Shown here: one piece after another, positions 28,951 to 40,983 of the stretch
Layout of the letters: each line of letters opens with the position of its first letter
Numbering within the stretch: position 1 is the stretch's first letter
NCBI GenBank assembly: GCA_017449525.1
Contig: JAFTFL010000013.1
Coordinates: forward strand, 45,634 to 109,633
DNA: 64,000 bases
Reading direction: 5' to 3'
From: Bacteroidales bacterium
GTDB taxonomy: Bacteria > Bacteroidota > Bacteroidia > Bacteroidales > P3
Notes under the pieces: model-generated
What the model was told of the DNA's origin: nothing
Databases searched by the model: none
The model's input: only the letters and a program-made list of their open reading frames with translations
Position numbers and translations under genes: made by a program

Positions 28951-29721
28951 ATGATTCTGCTTAAGACACCAACCGAAATTGAAATGATTCGTAAAAGTGC
29001 GCTTCTTGTGGGGCGCACTTTAGCGGAGGTCGGTAGGCATATTCGTCCTGGTGTTACGACCTTATTTTTAGATCAGATAGGTGAACAGTTCATTAGAGAC
29101 AATAAGGGTATTCCTCTTTGTAAAGGATTCGAGGGTTTTCCAAGTGCGCTTTGTATTTCAGTGAATGATGTTGTTGTACATGGAATCCCCAATAAGAGTG
29201 TGTATTTAAAAGATGGCGATAATGTCTCTGTGGATTGTGTTATTGAGTTGGATGGTTTTGTTGGAGACTCGGCGTATACATTTCCTGTTGGAGAAGTCTC
29301 TGAGGAAATGAAGCGTTTGATGCGTGTTACGAAAGAAGCATTGTATCTCGGACTTTCTAAGTGTGTTATCGGGAATAGAGTTGGTGATATAGGTTATGCG
29401 GTTCAGAGACACGTGGAAAAAAATGGATATTCTGTTGTTCGAGAGTTGTGTGGACATGGAGTTGGGTACAAAATGCATGAGTCTCCTAACGTATGCAATT
29501 ATGGCAAGCCTGGAACTGGTCCATTGTTGAAAGAAGGTATGGTCATTGCAGTTGAGCCTATGGTGAATATGGGTTCCAGGAATGTGAAGTTCTCAAAAGA
29601 GGATGGATGGACTTGTAGTACGAGGGATGGAAAACCAGCGGCACATTATGAGCACACGGTTGCAATTGGCGAAAAAGAGCCTGATATTTTGTCGAGTTTT
29701 GCAGAAATAGAAAATAATTAG
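28951..29721 (+). CDS. map: Type I methionine aminopeptidase
   Basis: This 256-residue enzyme removes the initiator Met from new proteins. All five metal ligands can be placed: Asp in VSVDCVIEL, Asp in GDSAYTF, His in [10 protein letters not shown], Glu in AVEPMV and Glu in HYEHTVAI. No N-terminal zinc-finger extension is present, so it is the short type Ia form. It sits between secY and infA. Confidence 0.97.
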   Translation: MILLKTPTEIEMIRKSALLVGRTLAEVGRHIRPGVTTLFLDQIGEQFIRDNKGIPLCKGFEGFPSALCISVNDVVVHGIPNKSVYLKDGDNVSVDCVIELDGFVGDSAYTFPVGEVSEEMKRLMRVTKEALYLGLSKCVIGNRVGDIGYAVQRHVEKNGYSVVRELCGHGVGYKMHESPNVCNYGKPGTGPLLKEGMVIAVEPMVNMGSRNVKFSKEDGWTCSTRDGKPAAHYEHTVAIGEKEPDILSSFAEIENN

Positions 29722-29741
29722 TTGTAATTTGTATAGGTAGT

Positions 29742-29963
29742 ATGGCTAAGCAAGCATCTATTCAGCTTGATGGAACAGTTATTGAATCGTTAGGTAATGC
29801 ATTGTTCAGGGTTGAACTTGAGAATGGACACGTTATAATTGCTCATATTTCAGGGAAGATGCGCATGCATTACATTAAGATACTTCCGGGGGACAAGGTG
29901 CAAATTGAAATGTCGCCGTATGATTTGACAAAAGGTCGTATTACGTATCGTCATAAGAGTTGA
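29742..29963 (+). CDS. infA: Translation initiation factor IF-1
   Basis: At 73 residues it is an OB-fold protein: [40 protein letters not shown] and [13 protein letters not shown]. It blocks the A site during initiation. Size is exactly normal. A 110-base spacer follows before rpmJ. Confidence 0.97.
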   Translation: MAKQASIQLDGTVIESLGNALFRVELENGHVIIAHISGKMRMHYIKILPGDKVQIEMSPYDLTKGRITYRHKS

Positions 29964-30073
29964 TGTTCGTAAAAAGGGTGACGTTTGCTATAGCCCCAAT
30001 AGATTGGTGTTTTGATGAGTAATTAAATCAAGTTATTGTTATAGATTGTTTCAAGAACTAATTAAGTATAGTA

Positions 30074-30190
30074 ATGAAAGTTAGAGTATCGGTAAAGAAG
30101 AGATCACCAGAATGTAAAGTGGTTCGTAGACATGGTGTCGTGTATGTGATTAACAAGAAAAATCCCAAATTTAAGCAGAGACAAGGTTGA
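30074..30190 (+). CDS. rpmJ: 50S ribosomal protein L36, zinc-free form
   Basis: This short gene of 38 codons starts [19 protein letters not shown] and ends NPKFKQRQG. Zinc-binding L36 has three Cys and one His; here only one Cys (Cys14) remains, so it is the C-minus form. It lies in its usual place between infA and rpsM, with 29 bases to rpsM. Confidence 0.95.
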   Translation: MKVRVSVKKRSPECKVVRRHGVVYVINKKNPKFKQRQG

Positions 30191-30219
30191 AACCAATTAA
30201 TCGTATTTAAACATATTTT

Positions 30220-30600
30220 ATGGCTAGAATTGCAGGAATAGATTTACCCAAGGGTAAGAGAGGCGAGATCGGTCTTACATATATTTATGGCATTGGTAGG
30301 AGTACAGCAAAAGAGATTTTGAACAAGGCTGGTATTGATGTCAATAAAAAGGTGCAAGATTGGTCTGATGATGAACAAAACACTCTGCGTACGATCATCA
30401 ATGATGAATACAAAGTAGAGGGAGCTCTTCGTTCTGAAGTACAGATGAACATCAAGCGTTTGATGGATATTGGTTGCTACCGTGGAATTCGTCATCGTTT
30501 AGGACTTCCGTTGCGTGGACAAAGTACTAAGAATAATGCTCGCACACGTAAGGGTAAGAAGAAGACTATAGCAAATAAGAAGAAAGCTCCTAAGGCTTAG
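30220..30600 (+). CDS. rpsM: 30S ribosomal protein S13
   Basis: At 126 residues it has [34 protein letters not shown]-type N-terminus with the helix-two-turn-helix, and the basic C-terminal tail [22 protein letters not shown] that contacts the P-site tRNA. Normal length. Confidence 0.98.
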   Translation: MARIAGIDLPKGKRGEIGLTYIYGIGRSTAKEILNKAGIDVNKKVQDWSDDEQNTLRTIINDEYKVEGALRSEVQMNIKRLMDIGCYRGIRHRLGLPLRGQSTKNNARTRKGKKKTIANKKKAPKA

Positions 30601-30679
30601 TATAATAATATGTAATATCAGCGGATTAGAGTAGATTTGACGAGTGAAGCTGATAGAAGGAATCAAGCAATAGAATTAT

Positions 30680-31069
30680 ATGGCAAAAACTTCAAAACCG
30701 ACAAAAAAAAGAGTCGTTAGAGTTGAACCGCAGGGAAGAGCAACTGTGTTTGCTTCTTTCAACAACGTGATTGTATCGTTGACGAACAATGCTGGTCAAG
30801 TGATTTCTTGGTCGTCTGCAGGAAAAATGGGCTTCCGCGGATCGAAGAAAAACACTCCGTATGCTGCACAAATGGCTGCGGAAGATTGCGGCAAAGTTGC
30901 TTATGATTTGGGCCTAAGAAAAGTGAAGGTTTATGTAAAAGGACCTGGCTCTGGACGTGAGTCGGCAATTCGTGCAATCAATAATTGTGGTATAGAGGTT
31001 ATGGAGATAATTGATGTTACCCCATTGCCTCATAACGGATGCCGCCCCCCAAAGCGTCGTCGTGTTTAG
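30680..31069 (+). CDS. rpsK: 30S ribosomal protein S11
   Basis: At 129 residues it has [41 protein letters not shown] and the end [19 protein letters not shown]11 lies on the 30S platform near the mRNA exit. Normal length. Confidence 0.98.
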   Translation: MAKTSKPTKKRVVRVEPQGRATVFASFNNVIVSLTNNAGQVISWSSAGKMGFRGSKKNTPYAAQMAAEDCGKVAYDLGLRKVKVYVKGPGSGRESAIRAINNCGIEVMEIIDVTPLPHNGCRPPKRRRV

Positions 31070-31113
31070 TTAGATTAGAAAAGGTTGTTTTATTATTGAG
31101 ATAGATAAGTAAA

Positions 31114-31719
31114 ATGGCAAGGTACACAGGTCCAAAAACTAAAATAGCAAGAAAGTTTCATGACCCTATTTATGGGGCAGATAAATCGTACGAGCGCAAG
31201 CCGTACGCACCGGGAATGCATGGACAAAACCGTCGTAGGGGCAAATTGTCGGAGTACGGTGTTCAGTTGCAAGAAAAGCAGAAAGCTAAGTATACCTATG
31301 GTATTTTAGAGCGTCAGTTTAGGAAGTTGTATGCTGAGGCTTCTCGTCGTGGAGGTATCACTGGTGAGGTGTTGTTGCAATTAATTGAGGCACGCCTTGA
31401 TAATGTTGTATATCGTCTTGGCATCGCTCAGAGCCGTGCACAGGCTCGCCAGTTGGTCTCTCACAGACATATAACTGTTAATGGTGAAGTGGTTAATGTG
31501 CCGTCGTTTCTTTTGAAAGAAGGTGATGTAGTGGCAGTTCGTGAGCGCTCGAAATCCCTTGAAGTCATAGTGAACTCTGTTGCATCGCATGCAAATAGAT
31601 ATTCGTGGTTGGAGTGGGATAACGCATCTATGCAGGGTAAATTTATGAATTATCCACAGCGTGCGGACATTCCTGAGAATATCAATGAGCAGCTCATTGT
31701 TGAATTGTATTCCAAGTAG
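31114..31719 (+). CDS. rpsD: 30S ribosomal protein S4, zinc-free form
   Basis: At 201 residues the N-terminus [18 protein letters not shown] lacks the four-Cys zinc site. The S4 RNA-binding domain [27 protein letters not shown] is intact. It is a primary 16S rRNA binder and a translational repressor of this operon in E. coli. It is followed by rpoA after 70 bases. Confidence 0.98.
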   Translation: MARYTGPKTKIARKFHDPIYGADKSYERKPYAPGMHGQNRRRGKLSEYGVQLQEKQKAKYTYGILERQFRKLYAEASRRGGITGEVLLQLIEARLDNVVYRLGIAQSRAQARQLVSHRHITVNGEVVNVPSFLLKEGDVVAVRERSKSLEVIVNSVASHANRYSWLEWDNASMQGKFMNYPQRADIPENINEQLIVELYSK

Positions 31720-31789
31720 CAGTTGAGATGATAAGGCGGAATTCGCCACGATAAAACAATATATTCACTAATACGAGAAAGGAAAGATA

Positions 31790-32782
31790 ATGGCAATATT
31801 AGCTTTTCAAAAGCCTGACAAGGTTGTCATGTTGGAAGCCGATGATTTCCGCGGGGTCTTTGAATTTCGTCCTCTTGAGCAAGGCTATGGTATCACAATA
31901 GGGAATGCGCTGCGTCGAGTTTTATTGTCTTCATTAGAAGGTTATGCTATTACATCGGTTCGCATAGAGGGGGTTGATCACGAGTTCTCCTCAATACCTG
32001 GTGTGATAGAGGACATGACTGATATCATCCTTAAATTGAAACAGGTTCGATTCCGTCGTCAGATAGAGGATGTGGAGACCGAGAAGATTACGTTCTCCAT
32101 AGCAGACAAAACAGTCTTTAAAGCTGGAGACTTGAATGCATATTTGAACGGGTTTCAGATTCTGAATCCTGAAATTGAGATATGCCACATGGAGTCCAAC
32201 ATCAAGTTGAACATAGAGTTGACTGTCGAAAAAGGTCGAGGATATGTTCCGTCGGAAGAGAATAAAAAGGTTGGAGACCCTATTGGAGTAATAGCAATTG
32301 ATTCTATTCATACACCTATCCGTAATGTAAAGTATAGCGTTACGGACTATCGAGTAGAGCAGAGAACGGACTATGAAAAGCTGACATTTGACATAGAGAC
32401 GGACGGTTCGATTCATCCAAAGGATGCATTGAAAGAGGCTGCTACGATTTTGATTCAACACTTCATGTTGTTCTCTGATGAGCGCATATCTGTAGAGTTA
32501 GAATCGAAACCTATGGTGGATGAGTTTGATGAGAACACCTTGCACATCCGTCAGTTGTTGAAGACTAAGTTAGTTGACATGGATCTCTCAGTGCGTGCTT
32601 TGAACTGTCTCAAGGCAGCAGAGGTTGAGACGTTGGGTGATCTGGTGTCGTACAATAAGTCCGATCTCCTTAAATTTAGAAACTTCGGAAAGAAGTCGCT
32701 GACCGAACTTGAGAACTTGGTGGCTTCAAAGAATCTGGAGTTTGGTATGAATATTTCGAAGTACAAGTTAGACAAAGAATAG
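31790..32782 (+). CDS. rpoA: RNA polymerase alpha subunit
   Basis: At 330 residues the N-terminal assembly domain has [32 protein letters not shown]. The C-terminal DNA- and activator-binding domain (from about residue 255) has [25 protein letters not shown]-type sequence and [15 protein letters not shown]. Order rpsM-rpsK-rpsD-rpoA-rplQ is the standard alpha operon. Confidence 0.98.
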   Translation: MAILAFQKPDKVVMLEADDFRGVFEFRPLEQGYGITIGNALRRVLLSSLEGYAITSVRIEGVDHEFSSIPGVIEDMTDIILKLKQVRFRRQIEDVETEKITFSIADKTVFKAGDLNAYLNGFQILNPEIEICHMESNIKLNIELTVEKGRGYVPSEENKKVGDPIGVIAIDSIHTPIRNVKYSVTDYRVEQRTDYEKLTFDIETDGSIHPKDALKEAATILIQHFMLFSDERISVELESKPMVDEFDENTLHIRQLLKTKLVDMDLSVRALNCLKAAEVETLGDLVSYNKSDLLKFRNFGKKSLTELENLVASKNLEFGMNISKYKLDKE

Positions 32783-32797
32783 AAAGGATATTGAGAT

Positions 32798-33349
32798 ATG
32801 AGACATGGATGCAAAGTAAATCATTTGTCGAGGACGCATGCTCATAGAGTGGCCATGTTGTCGAATATGGCATCGTCTTTGATTTTGCATAAAAGGATAG
32901 AGACTACAGTAGCTAAGGCGAAAGCTTTGCGTGTATATGTTGAACCACTGATTACGCGTTCGAAAGTAGTGAACACTGCAAACGCGGAGGATGAGCAATA
33001 CAAGGCTGCTTTACGCAACAATCACCGTGTGGCGTTCAGTTATCTGCATAATAAGCAGGCTGTACACGAGTTGTTCAGCGAGGTTGGTCCTAAGGTGGCT
33101 AACCGCAACGGTGGTTATACACGCATTCTTAAGACTGGCATTCGTCATGGCGACAATTCTGAGATGTGTATTATAGAACTTGTGGACTACAACGAGAACA
33201 TGTTGAAGACTCCCAAGAAAGCAAAGGCAACGCGTCGTGGTCGTGGTAAAAAGGCCGAGACAACTCCCACTAATGAAGTGGTTGAGAACGCTGCTGAGCC
33301 AGTTGATGCAGTCAATGTTGAGGCATCTGACAATGCTAAGGCTGAGTAG
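32798..33349 (+). CDS. rplQ: 50S ribosomal protein L17 with C-terminal extension
   Basis: The core of about 125 residues has [24 protein letters not shown]-type start, [13 protein letters not shown] and [29 protein letters not shown]-type sequence. From about residue 135 a low-complexity Lys/Arg/Ala/Glu tail follows, making 183 residues in all. Such tails are common for L17 in Bacteroidetes. Last gene of the ribosomal cluster, with a terminator 26 bases on. Confidence 0.97.
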   Translation: MRHGCKVNHLSRTHAHRVAMLSNMASSLILHKRIETTVAKAKALRVYVEPLITRSKVVNTANAEDEQYKAALRNNHRVAFSYLHNKQAVHELFSEVGPKVANRNGGYTRILKTGIRHGDNSEMCIIELVDYNENMLKTPKKAKATRRGRGKKAETTPTNEVVENAAEPVDAVNVEASDNAKAE

Positions 33350-33374
33350 CAATAGTATTGGGATGTAGATAAAG

Positions 33375-33415
33375 GAGGAATGCAGTGCGATAAGTCGCTG
33401 CATTCCTCTCTTTTT
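33375..33415 (+). terminator. Rho-independent terminator of the ribosomal cluster
   Basis: The stem GAGGAATGCAG (33375-33385) pairs with CTGCATTCCTC (33398-33408), followed by TCTTTTT. It lies 26 bases after the rplQ stop codon. Confidence 0.9.
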
Positions 33416-34276
33416 GCCGTTTAAGCTTTCCGCGAGAGTTCTGTGAAATGATACGAGGTGAGGAAGGGTGGAGATATAGTATAACTTGGACGTTTGGTTG
33501 TGGACTCCCCAGACTAAGCTGAGAAACAGTTGTACAGAAATTCAGAGTGGTTAGTGTGTTGATGCTGTTTTCTTGCAGTGAGGTGTGATGAGTATAGGAA
33601 AAACCACATTAGCCTCAGAATGTGTGATAATAAAGCTGAGGTACCGAAGCGTGTGGACTGTGCCACTGCATGAGGATTGCTGTAGTATATAGTGAGACAA
33701 TTTGGGTTGAATTGTTCGATACCAAGTTGAGGTGGATGGGATAAGTTGGGGGAAGAAAGTGGAAAAACAAGAAGAGGTGATGGCGACATCATAGGCAGGG
33801 GGCTCTAATAGGTGGTACAAGAATAGAGAGGAATGTGTTGAGGTATGGTGCGTGTTTAGAACCTGATGTTTTCAGGGTTGGGGCAACGGTATGTGTGGGA
33901 TGTACATAGTTCTTGTTAGTAGGTTCTCAAGGGGGGATTTGTGAGGTTGGGCTTAATAGCATCGAGACATCATGGGGTAAAGGAGTTTAGTTCCTTTGGG
34001 CAGTGTTATGTCTAATGTTAGATCGGAGCAAAAACAATATAGCAAGACATAGTTGGAGTTTTATGACGGGCCGGAGTGAGAGTGTAAGAGGTTTATACAA
34101 TTATAGGCGCAGGATTGATGTTTTGTGATAGGAGAATTAACCTCAATGAGAAGGTGTGTTAATAGTGAAAGAGAATGGAACAAGAGGTTAGTATGAAAAG
34201 GGAAGTAGTATGTAACGAGCGAGGTGAGTAGTGTTTTCGTGTGGAAGAATAAAATATTTTGCAGGGAGAGAAGGCC

Positions 34277-34540
34277 GTATGAGCTCAGAGGAAGAGGGAA
34301 TTCAGAATAGATGAGGGAATGTATTTGAGGAAGGAGATAGACGAGGGTTGATGAAGGAGGGTGGATGTATGGTGAAGTAAGCGAGAGTGTGTTGAGGTAA
34401 AGAATGGGCGTATGAGCTCGGAGGGAGAAGGAATTCAGAATAGATAAGGGAATGTATTTGAGGAAGGAGATAGACGAGGGTTGATGAAGGAGAGTGAATG
34501 TATTGTAAGGTAGATGAGATTGTGCTGAAGAAGGGTAAAG
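34277..34540. repeat. Tandem duplication with a 133-base period
   Basis: GTATGAGCTC occurs at 34277 and again at 34410. The following 90 bases are nearly identical (AATTCAGAATAGAT, then GGGAATGTATTTGAGGAAGG and ATAGACGAGGGTTGATGAAG), and the last 40 are more diverged. Two units are clear; a weaker match just upstream may be a third. Confidence 0.75.
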
Positions 34541-34628
34541 TCATAGATACCTTGAGATAGAGGAGAACTTATATAGAGAATGGAGTTAAAATGTGTGTAG
34601 AAATATGTATACGGGGTAAAGGAAGTGC

Positions 34629-36116
<1,488 letters not shown>

Positions 36117-36126
36117 TCTTTTCGAC

Positions 36127-36807
36127 ATGAAGTTTGCCATCATTGGATATGGCAAAATGGGACACGCCATCGAGCAGCTCGCGCTACAGCGCGGCCACTC
36201 GGTGGCGTGCGTCATTGATGCCGATGAGCAGTGGGCCTATTTGGAGTCCAAGTTGCACGAGTGTGATGTGGCGGTGGAATTCACCATGCCTTCCGTGGCG
36301 GCACGCAATGTGAGCCGCCTTTTGCACTTAGGTCTGCCCACCGTGTGTGGAACCACTGGCTGGCAAGGCCAGTTCGACGCAGTGGCCACCCAGTGCAAGG
36401 AGTTGGATGGGGCACTTTTTACGGCCTCGAATTTCAGTGTGGGCATGAACATGATGTTTCTCCTCAACGAGCGGTTGGCACAGTTGATGGTGGGGCGCAC
36501 TGAGTATAAAGCCGACATCACCGAGGTACACCACGTGCACAAGCTCGATGCCCCGAGTGGAACAGCACTTGTGTTGCAGCAGGGCATCCGCGACTATTTG
36601 CCCGAGCAGCCAGTTCCTATCACCTCTGTACGCGAAGGGGAGGTGCCCGGCATCCACACAGTGCGGTATGCCTGTGAGGACGACACCATCACGTTGTCGC
36701 ACGAGGCCCATTCGCGTCGAGGTTTGGCCATGGGAGCCGTGTTGGCAGCCGAGTTTCTTGTTGGCAGGCGAGGTCTATTCACCATGCGCGACCTATTGGC
36801 CTGCTGA
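36127..36807 (+). CDS. dapB: 4-hydroxy-tetrahydrodipicolinate reductase
   Basis: At 226 residues the NAD(P)-binding GYGKMG is at residues 8-13, followed by the conserved CGTTGW and the catalytic-domain signature EVHHVHKLDAPSGTA. The C-terminal HEAHSRRGLAMGAVLAAEFL is also typical. It works in the lysine and diaminopimelate pathway. It is somewhat shorter than the E. coli enzyme (273), as in other Bacteroidetes. Cotranscribed with eno. Confidence 0.96.
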   Translation: MKFAIIGYGKMGHAIEQLALQRGHSVACVIDADEQWAYLESKLHECDVAVEFTMPSVAARNVSRLLHLGLPTVCGTTGWQGQFDAVATQCKELDGALFTASNFSVGMNMMFLLNERLAQLMVGRTEYKADITEVHHVHKLDAPSGTALVLQQGIRDYLPEQPVPITSVREGEVPGIHTVRYACEDDTITLSHEAHSRRGLAMGAVLAAEFLVGRRGLFTMRDLLAC

Positions 36808-36880
36808 GGGCACTTGTGCTTGTATACCCGAATTGAATGCGCTATAGCATGGTACATCAAGGCTCAACCACCAGTACCAA

Positions 36881-37216
36881 ATGATGAAATCCCCCACGCA
36901 GGTCGATATTAGCACGTTGTCCGCTGAGGTGGTTGACATTGTCTCGCAGATACCGCCTGGTCGTGTGATGAGTTATGGGCAGATCGCTCGGTTGGCTGGT
37001 TGGCCTCACCATGCGCGCTTGGTCGGTCGCATCTTGCGCCATGCCGACGAGACCGCGTTGCCTTGTCATCGGGTGGTGGCGGCTTCTGGCCGTTTGGCTC
37101 CGCATTTCAGCAACCAGGCCGACCTACTGGAGGCCGAAGGGGTGGTGTGCAGCCGTCGCGGCTTTGTTGACATGCATCTCTATCGGTGGTTGCCTGGTGA
37201 GGAGGTGGATGCATAG
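36881..37216 (+). CDS. MGMT-family single-domain DNA-binding protein
   Basis: This 111-residue protein has only the C-terminal domain of methylguanine-DNA methyltransferases: IPPGRVMSYGQIARLAG (helix-turn-helix), ARLVGRILR with the arginine-finger position, and LPCHRVVAASGRL. Alkyltransferase-like (ATL) proteins usually carry Trp in place of the Cys of PCHR; here Cys is kept. It could be a minimal active alkyltransferase or an ATL-like damage sensor. The second codon is also ATG, so the start may be 36884. It lies 73 bases after dapB. Confidence 0.85.
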   Translation: MMKSPTQVDISTLSAEVVDIVSQIPPGRVMSYGQIARLAGWPHHARLVGRILRHADETALPCHRVVAASGRLAPHFSNQADLLEAEGVVCSRRGFVDMHLYRWLPGEEVDA

Positions 37217-37356
37217 TGCAACACCCTTCGGCGCTTGGCTGCTACGTCATGAGGCTTAATCGATGGTGTGTGCTCCGCTACCGAGAATGGCCTGCGGTAT
37301 GACCGTAGATTCTTGGGCGAGCACACCAAGATGACAGAAGCCTTATAAATCTTTTG

Positions 37357-37404
37357 TAAAGCAGGGAGCGGATGCACCGACTGGTGCATCCGCTCCCTGC
37401 TTTG
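37357..37404. terminator. Bidirectional terminator between the MGMT-like gene and asnS
   Basis: A perfect 19-bp stem pairs AGCAGGGAGCGGATGCACC (37360-37378) with its complement (37383-37401). It is flanked by AAA on the left and TTT on the right, so it can serve both converging transcripts. Confidence 0.9.
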
Positions 37405-37438
37405 TATTGCTGCTTGGGTGTCCGACGCGGGACGCAGC

Positions 37439-38848
37439 TTAAAATTCTGCTGATTTGGGGTAGCGGGGGAACGGTATCACATCGCGAATGTTGTTCATAC
37501 CCGTAACGAAGAGCATAAGGCGTTCGAAGCCCAAGCCGAAGCCTGCGTGGGGACAGGTGCCATAGCGGCGTGTGTCCAGATACCACCACATGTCCTTCAT
37601 TGGTATACTGCGTTCGGTAACGGCGGCCATCAGCTTGTCGTAGCTTTCCTCACGCACCGAGCCTCCAATGATCTCGCCTATTTGGGGGAAAAGCACGTCC
37701 GTGCCCTGCACTGTCCTACCGTCTGCGTTCTGCTTCATATAGAAAGCCTTTATCTCTTTGGGGTAGTCCACCATGATGACTGGGCGGCGGAAGTGTTCCT
37801 CCACCAGGTAGCGCTCATGCTCGCTGGCCAGGTCGGCACCCCAGTAGACAGGGAACTCAAATTTGTGTCCGTTCTTGGCGGCCTCTTCGAGAATACGAAC
37901 CCCTTCGGTATAGGGCAGGCGCACAAAGTCGGTGCTGATGACCGACTGGAGGCGTTGCAGCAGGCTCGGGTCAATCATTTTGTTGAGGAACTCCAGGTCG
38001 TCGCCGCAGTGGTCAAGAGCCCACCGCACGCAGTATTTGATGAACTCCTCCTCCAATGCGGTGAGGTCGTCCAGGTCGTAGAAGGCCATTTCGGGCTCTA
38101 TCATCCAGAACTCGGCCAGGTGGCGCGGTGTGTTGCTGTTCTCAGCTCTGAAGGTGGGACCGAAGGTGTAGATTTTGCCCAGTGCTGTAGCCCCCAGTTC
38201 TCCCTCGAGTTGTCCGCTCACCGTCAGTGCGGTGAATTTGCCGAAGAAGTCCTGATCCCAGTCTATTTTCCCTTCGGCGTTGCGCGGAGGATTTTCGGGG
38301 TCGAGGGTCGAGACGTGGAACATCTCGCCTGCACCCTCGCAGTCGCTGGCGGTGATGATAGGGGTGTGGAAGTAGAAGAAGCCGTGGTCATGGAAGAAGG
38401 TGTGTATGGCCATGGCCATGTTGTGGCGCAGGCGCATGACGGCTCCAAAGGTGTTGGTGCGCAGACGCAGATGGCTTATTTCGCGCAGGAACTCCATGCT
38501 GTGCCCCTTCTTTTGCAGAGGATAGCTGTCGGGGTCGGCTGTGCCGTACACCTCAATGTGTGAGGCCTGCACCTCCACCTTCTGCCCGGCGCCCTGGCTT
38601 TCTACGAGGGTGCCCTCCACAGCGATGCAGGCTCCCGTTGTGATGAGGCGCAACTGCTCTTCGTCGGCGGTAGCAAGGTCTACCACCACTTGCAGATTGA
38701 GAATGGTCGAGCCGTCGTTGAGGGCAATGAAGGCTACGTTTTTGTTGCCACGCTTGGTGCGTACCCAACCTTTGACGCACACGTTCGTTCCGATGAGTTG
38801 GGCCGTGTCGCCTTTGAGTAGTTGGACTATTTCAATACGTTTGTTCAT
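37439..38848 (-). CDS. asnS: Asparaginyl-tRNA synthetase
   Basis: This 469-residue class IIb synthetase has an N-terminal OB-fold anticodon-binding domain (about 18-110: [24 protein letters not shown]-type sequence). The class II core includes [21 protein letters not shown] (motif 2 region) and motif 3 [27 protein letters not shown] at the C-terminus. The final serine-proline-arginine context is that of AsnRS rather than AspRS. Promoter box on the minus strand at 38938-38931. Confidence 0.97.
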   Translation of the reverse strand: MNKRIEIVQLLKGDTAQLIGTNVCVKGWVRTKRGNKNVAFIALNDGSTILNLQVVVDLATADEEQLRLITTGACIAVEGTLVESQGAGQKVEVQASHIEVYGTADPDSYPLQKKGHSMEFLREISHLRLRTNTFGAVMRLRHNMAMAIHTFFHDHGFFYFHTPIITASDCEGAGEMFHVSTLDPENPPRNAEGKIDWDQDFFGKFTALTVSGQLEGELGATALGKIYTFGPTFRAENSNTPRHLAEFWMIEPEMAFYDLDDLTALEEEFIKYCVRWALDHCGDDLEFLNKMIDPSLLQRLQSVISTDFVRLPYTEGVRILEEAAKNGHKFEFPVYWGADLASEHERYLVEEHFRRPVIMVDYPKEIKAFYMKQNADGRTVQGTDVLFPQIGEIIGGSVREESYDKLMAAVTERSIPMKDMWWYLDTRRYGTCPHAGFGLGFERLMLFVTGMNNIRDVIPFPRYPKSAEF

Positions 38849-38930
38849 ATTCTGTTGGTGTGTCTATTGTCTGATTGTTCAGCCGTTAGGCTCTTGTCTG
38901 TAGGCACAGTGGCTGTGCTATTCCGAGGTG

Positions 38931-38938
38931 CAAAAGTA
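38931..38938 (-). promoter_or_regulatory. -7 box upstream of asnS
   Basis: TACTTTTG on the minus strand, 83 bases before the asnS start, matches the Bacteroidetes TAnnTTTG consensus. The -33 element is not obvious. Confidence 0.6.
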
Positions 38939-38986
38939 CGCACTTTTTCGTTGTGCGGTGTGGGAGGCGTGGTCGGTGTGGGGTGC

Positions 38987-40099
38987 TCATTGTGTGGCTA
39001 CGATGCCAGTGTGTTGCCGCCGGTTGCGCAGTTCGAGGTCGGAGGCGAACTTCAGCAGCATCTCTTCGCTGGTGCGTGGGCAGATGAGGAGCACCTCGGG
39101 GCTTTCGGCCACGATGTAGTTGTCGAGCCCTTGAATGACTACGTTTTGATGGTTGCGCAGTAGTATCATGTTGTCGTGGCTGTCGTAGGTTACGACGCCA
39201 GTCGAGAGCAGGGCGTTGCCCGACGGGTCGTGTGGCAAGGTTTGCCAGAGCGAGTCCCATGTCTCGACGTCAGACCATCCGAAGTCCACCTTCTTGACAT
39301 ATACGTTGTCGGCCTTCTCCATGATGCCGAAATCGAGTGAGATGGAGTCGGTGGTGGCGTACAGGCGCTCAATCCACTGGCGCGGGGTGTCGAAGTTGAT
39401 GTCGAAGAAGCGTTCGGCCACGTTGGGTAGGTGTTTGTGGTAGGCCTCGCGCAGGGTGGCAAGACTCCACACAAAGATGCCCGCATTCCACAGAAATTCG
39501 CCAGAGGCTATGAACTGCTGAGCCATCTCCAATGGCGGTTTTTCGGTGAAGGTTATGACGCGGTGGATGCCTGGTGTATGACTTGTGGCGGGGGGCAGTG
39601 CGAACTGGATGTAGCCGTACTTGGTGTTGGGGTTGACGGGCTGTGCCCCCATGGTTACAATCCAGTTGTGCTCTGTGGCCACGGTGGTGGCTTCCGCCAT
39701 GTTTTGGATGAAGGCCTGTTCGTCAAAGACGGCGTGGTCCGAGGGGGTTACGATGAGGGTGGCCTCGGGGTTCATCTGTGCCACCACGGAGGCTGCGTAG
39801 GCCACGCAGGGGGCTGTGTTGCGCCGTAGCGGTTCGCTCAGCACTTGATAGCCCAGTAGGCCAGGCAACTGCTCGTGCACTCGGTCGGCCATGCCCTCCG
39901 AGGTTACGACGATAATGTTCTCGCGCGGACACACCTGTGCAAAGCGTCGGAAAGTGCTTTGCAACATGCTCTCGCCTGTGCCCAGTAGGTCAAGGAACTG
40001 TTTGGGTCGGGCCAATGTGCATAGGGGCCAAAAGCGTGAGCCAGTGCCGCCAGCCATGATGATGCAGTAGTTGTTGGGGTTTTGTCTGATATTATTCAT
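38987..40099 (-). CDS. manC: Mannose-1-phosphate guanylyltransferase
   Basis: This 370-residue nucleotidyltransferase makes GDP-mannose from GTP and mannose-1-phosphate. The signature CIIMAGGTGSRFWPL is at about residues 12-26, followed by PKQFLDL, the conserved EPLRRNTAP, VTPSDH and FTEKP, and VKKVDFGWSDVETWDSL. It lacks the C-terminal isomerase domain of bifunctional ManC/AlgA. It starts 47 bases after thyA on the same strand. GDP-mannose would feed surface polysaccharide. Confidence 0.94.
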   Translation of the reverse strand: MNNIRQNPNNYCIIMAGGTGSRFWPLCTLARPKQFLDLLGTGESMLQSTFRRFAQVCPRENIIVVTSEGMADRVHEQLPGLLGYQVLSEPLRRNTAPCVAYAASVVAQMNPEATLIVTPSDHAVFDEQAFIQNMAEATTVATEHNWIVTMGAQPVNPNTKYGYIQFALPPATSHTPGIHRVITFTEKPPLEMAQQFIASGEFLWNAGIFVWSLATLREAYHKHLPNVAERFFDINFDTPRQWIERLYATTDSISLDFGIMEKADNVYVKKVDFGWSDVETWDSLWQTLPHDPSGNALLSTGVVTYDSHDNMILLRNHQNVVIQGLDNYIVAESPEVLLICPRTSEEMLLKFASDLELRNRRQHTGIVATQ

Positions 40100-40146
40100 G
40101 TCGTTGGTGTGGGGGTGGTTGGGTTGAGCGAAACGGAGGGCTGGGC

Positions 40147-40941
40147 CTACACGCTGACGTCGCCCTTGATGTGGGGGTGCGGGTCGTAGCCCGTGAGGGT
40201 GAAGTCGTCGTAGTGGAAGTCGAATATGCTGTGCACCTCGGGGTTAATCTCCATGCGAGGCAAGGGGCGAGGCTGGCGTGTGAGTTGCAAATGGCATTGG
40301 TCAATGTGGTTGCGGTAGATGTGGGCATCACCCAAAGTGTGGATGAATTCGCCCGGCTGCAGCCCTACCACCTGTGCGAGCATCATGGTGAGGAGCGCAT
40401 AGGATGCTATGTTGAACGGCACGCCGAGAAAGACGTCGGCCGACCGCTGGTAGAGCTGGCATGACAGATGTCCACGGGACACGTAGAACTGGAATAGGCA
40501 GTGGCACGGTGGGAGTGCCATGCGGTCAATGTCGGCCACATTCCATGCCGACACTATCAGCCGCCGCGAGTCGGGATGGGTGCGCAGCTGCTCCACGAGT
40601 TGTGCTATCTGGTCAACGGTGCTACCGTCGGCGCACTGCCACGAGCGCCATTGGCGGCCGTAGATAGGACCCAATTCGCCCTCGGCATCAGCCCACTCGT
40701 CCCAGATGCTGACGCGGTTGTCATGCAGGTATCGCACGTTGGTGTCCCCCTTCAGGAACCACAGCAACTCGTAGATGATACTGCGGGTGTGGAGCTTCTT
40801 GGTGGTTAGCAGGGGGAACCCTTCTGCAAGGTCGAAGCGCATCTGGTAGCCAAACGTGCTGAGGGTGCCTGTGCCGGTGCGGTCCTCCTTCGGAGTGCCG
40901 TGTTCAAGGATGTGTCGCACAAGGTCAAGATACTGTTTCAT
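40147..40941 (-). CDS. thyA: Thymidylate synthase
   Basis: This 264-residue ThyA-type enzyme methylates dUMP with methylene-tetrahydrofolate. Catalytic Cys lies in [13 protein letters not shown]. Other markers are [25 protein letters not shown]-like [34 protein letters not shown] and the C-terminal [14 protein letters not shown], which is close to the E. coli protein in length and sequence pattern. Confidence 0.98.
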   Translation of the reverse strand: MKQYLDLVRHILEHGTPKEDRTGTGTLSTFGYQMRFDLAEGFPLLTTKKLHTRSIIYELLWFLKGDTNVRYLHDNRVSIWDEWADAEGELGPIYGRQWRSWQCADGSTVDQIAQLVEQLRTHPDSRRLIVSAWNVADIDRMALPPCHCLFQFYVSRGHLSCQLYQRSADVFLGVPFNIASYALLTMMLAQVVGLQPGEFIHTLGDAHIYRNHIDQCHLQLTRQPRPLPRMEINPEVHSIFDFHYDDFTLTGYDPHPHIKGDVSV

Positions 40942-40975
40942 GATGTGTGTGGTTGTTCAAGCGCAGTTCTGTATG

Positions 40976-40983
40976 CAAAGGTA
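40976..40983 (-). promoter_or_regulatory. -7 box upstream of thyA
   Basis: TACCTTTG on the minus strand, 35 bases before the thyA start. It probably drives thyA-manC. Confidence 0.65.

Noticed and set aside
37547-38563. 338-residue + strand frame antisense to asnS
   Set aside because: AsnRS is complete on the other strand; the antisense translation shows no domain.
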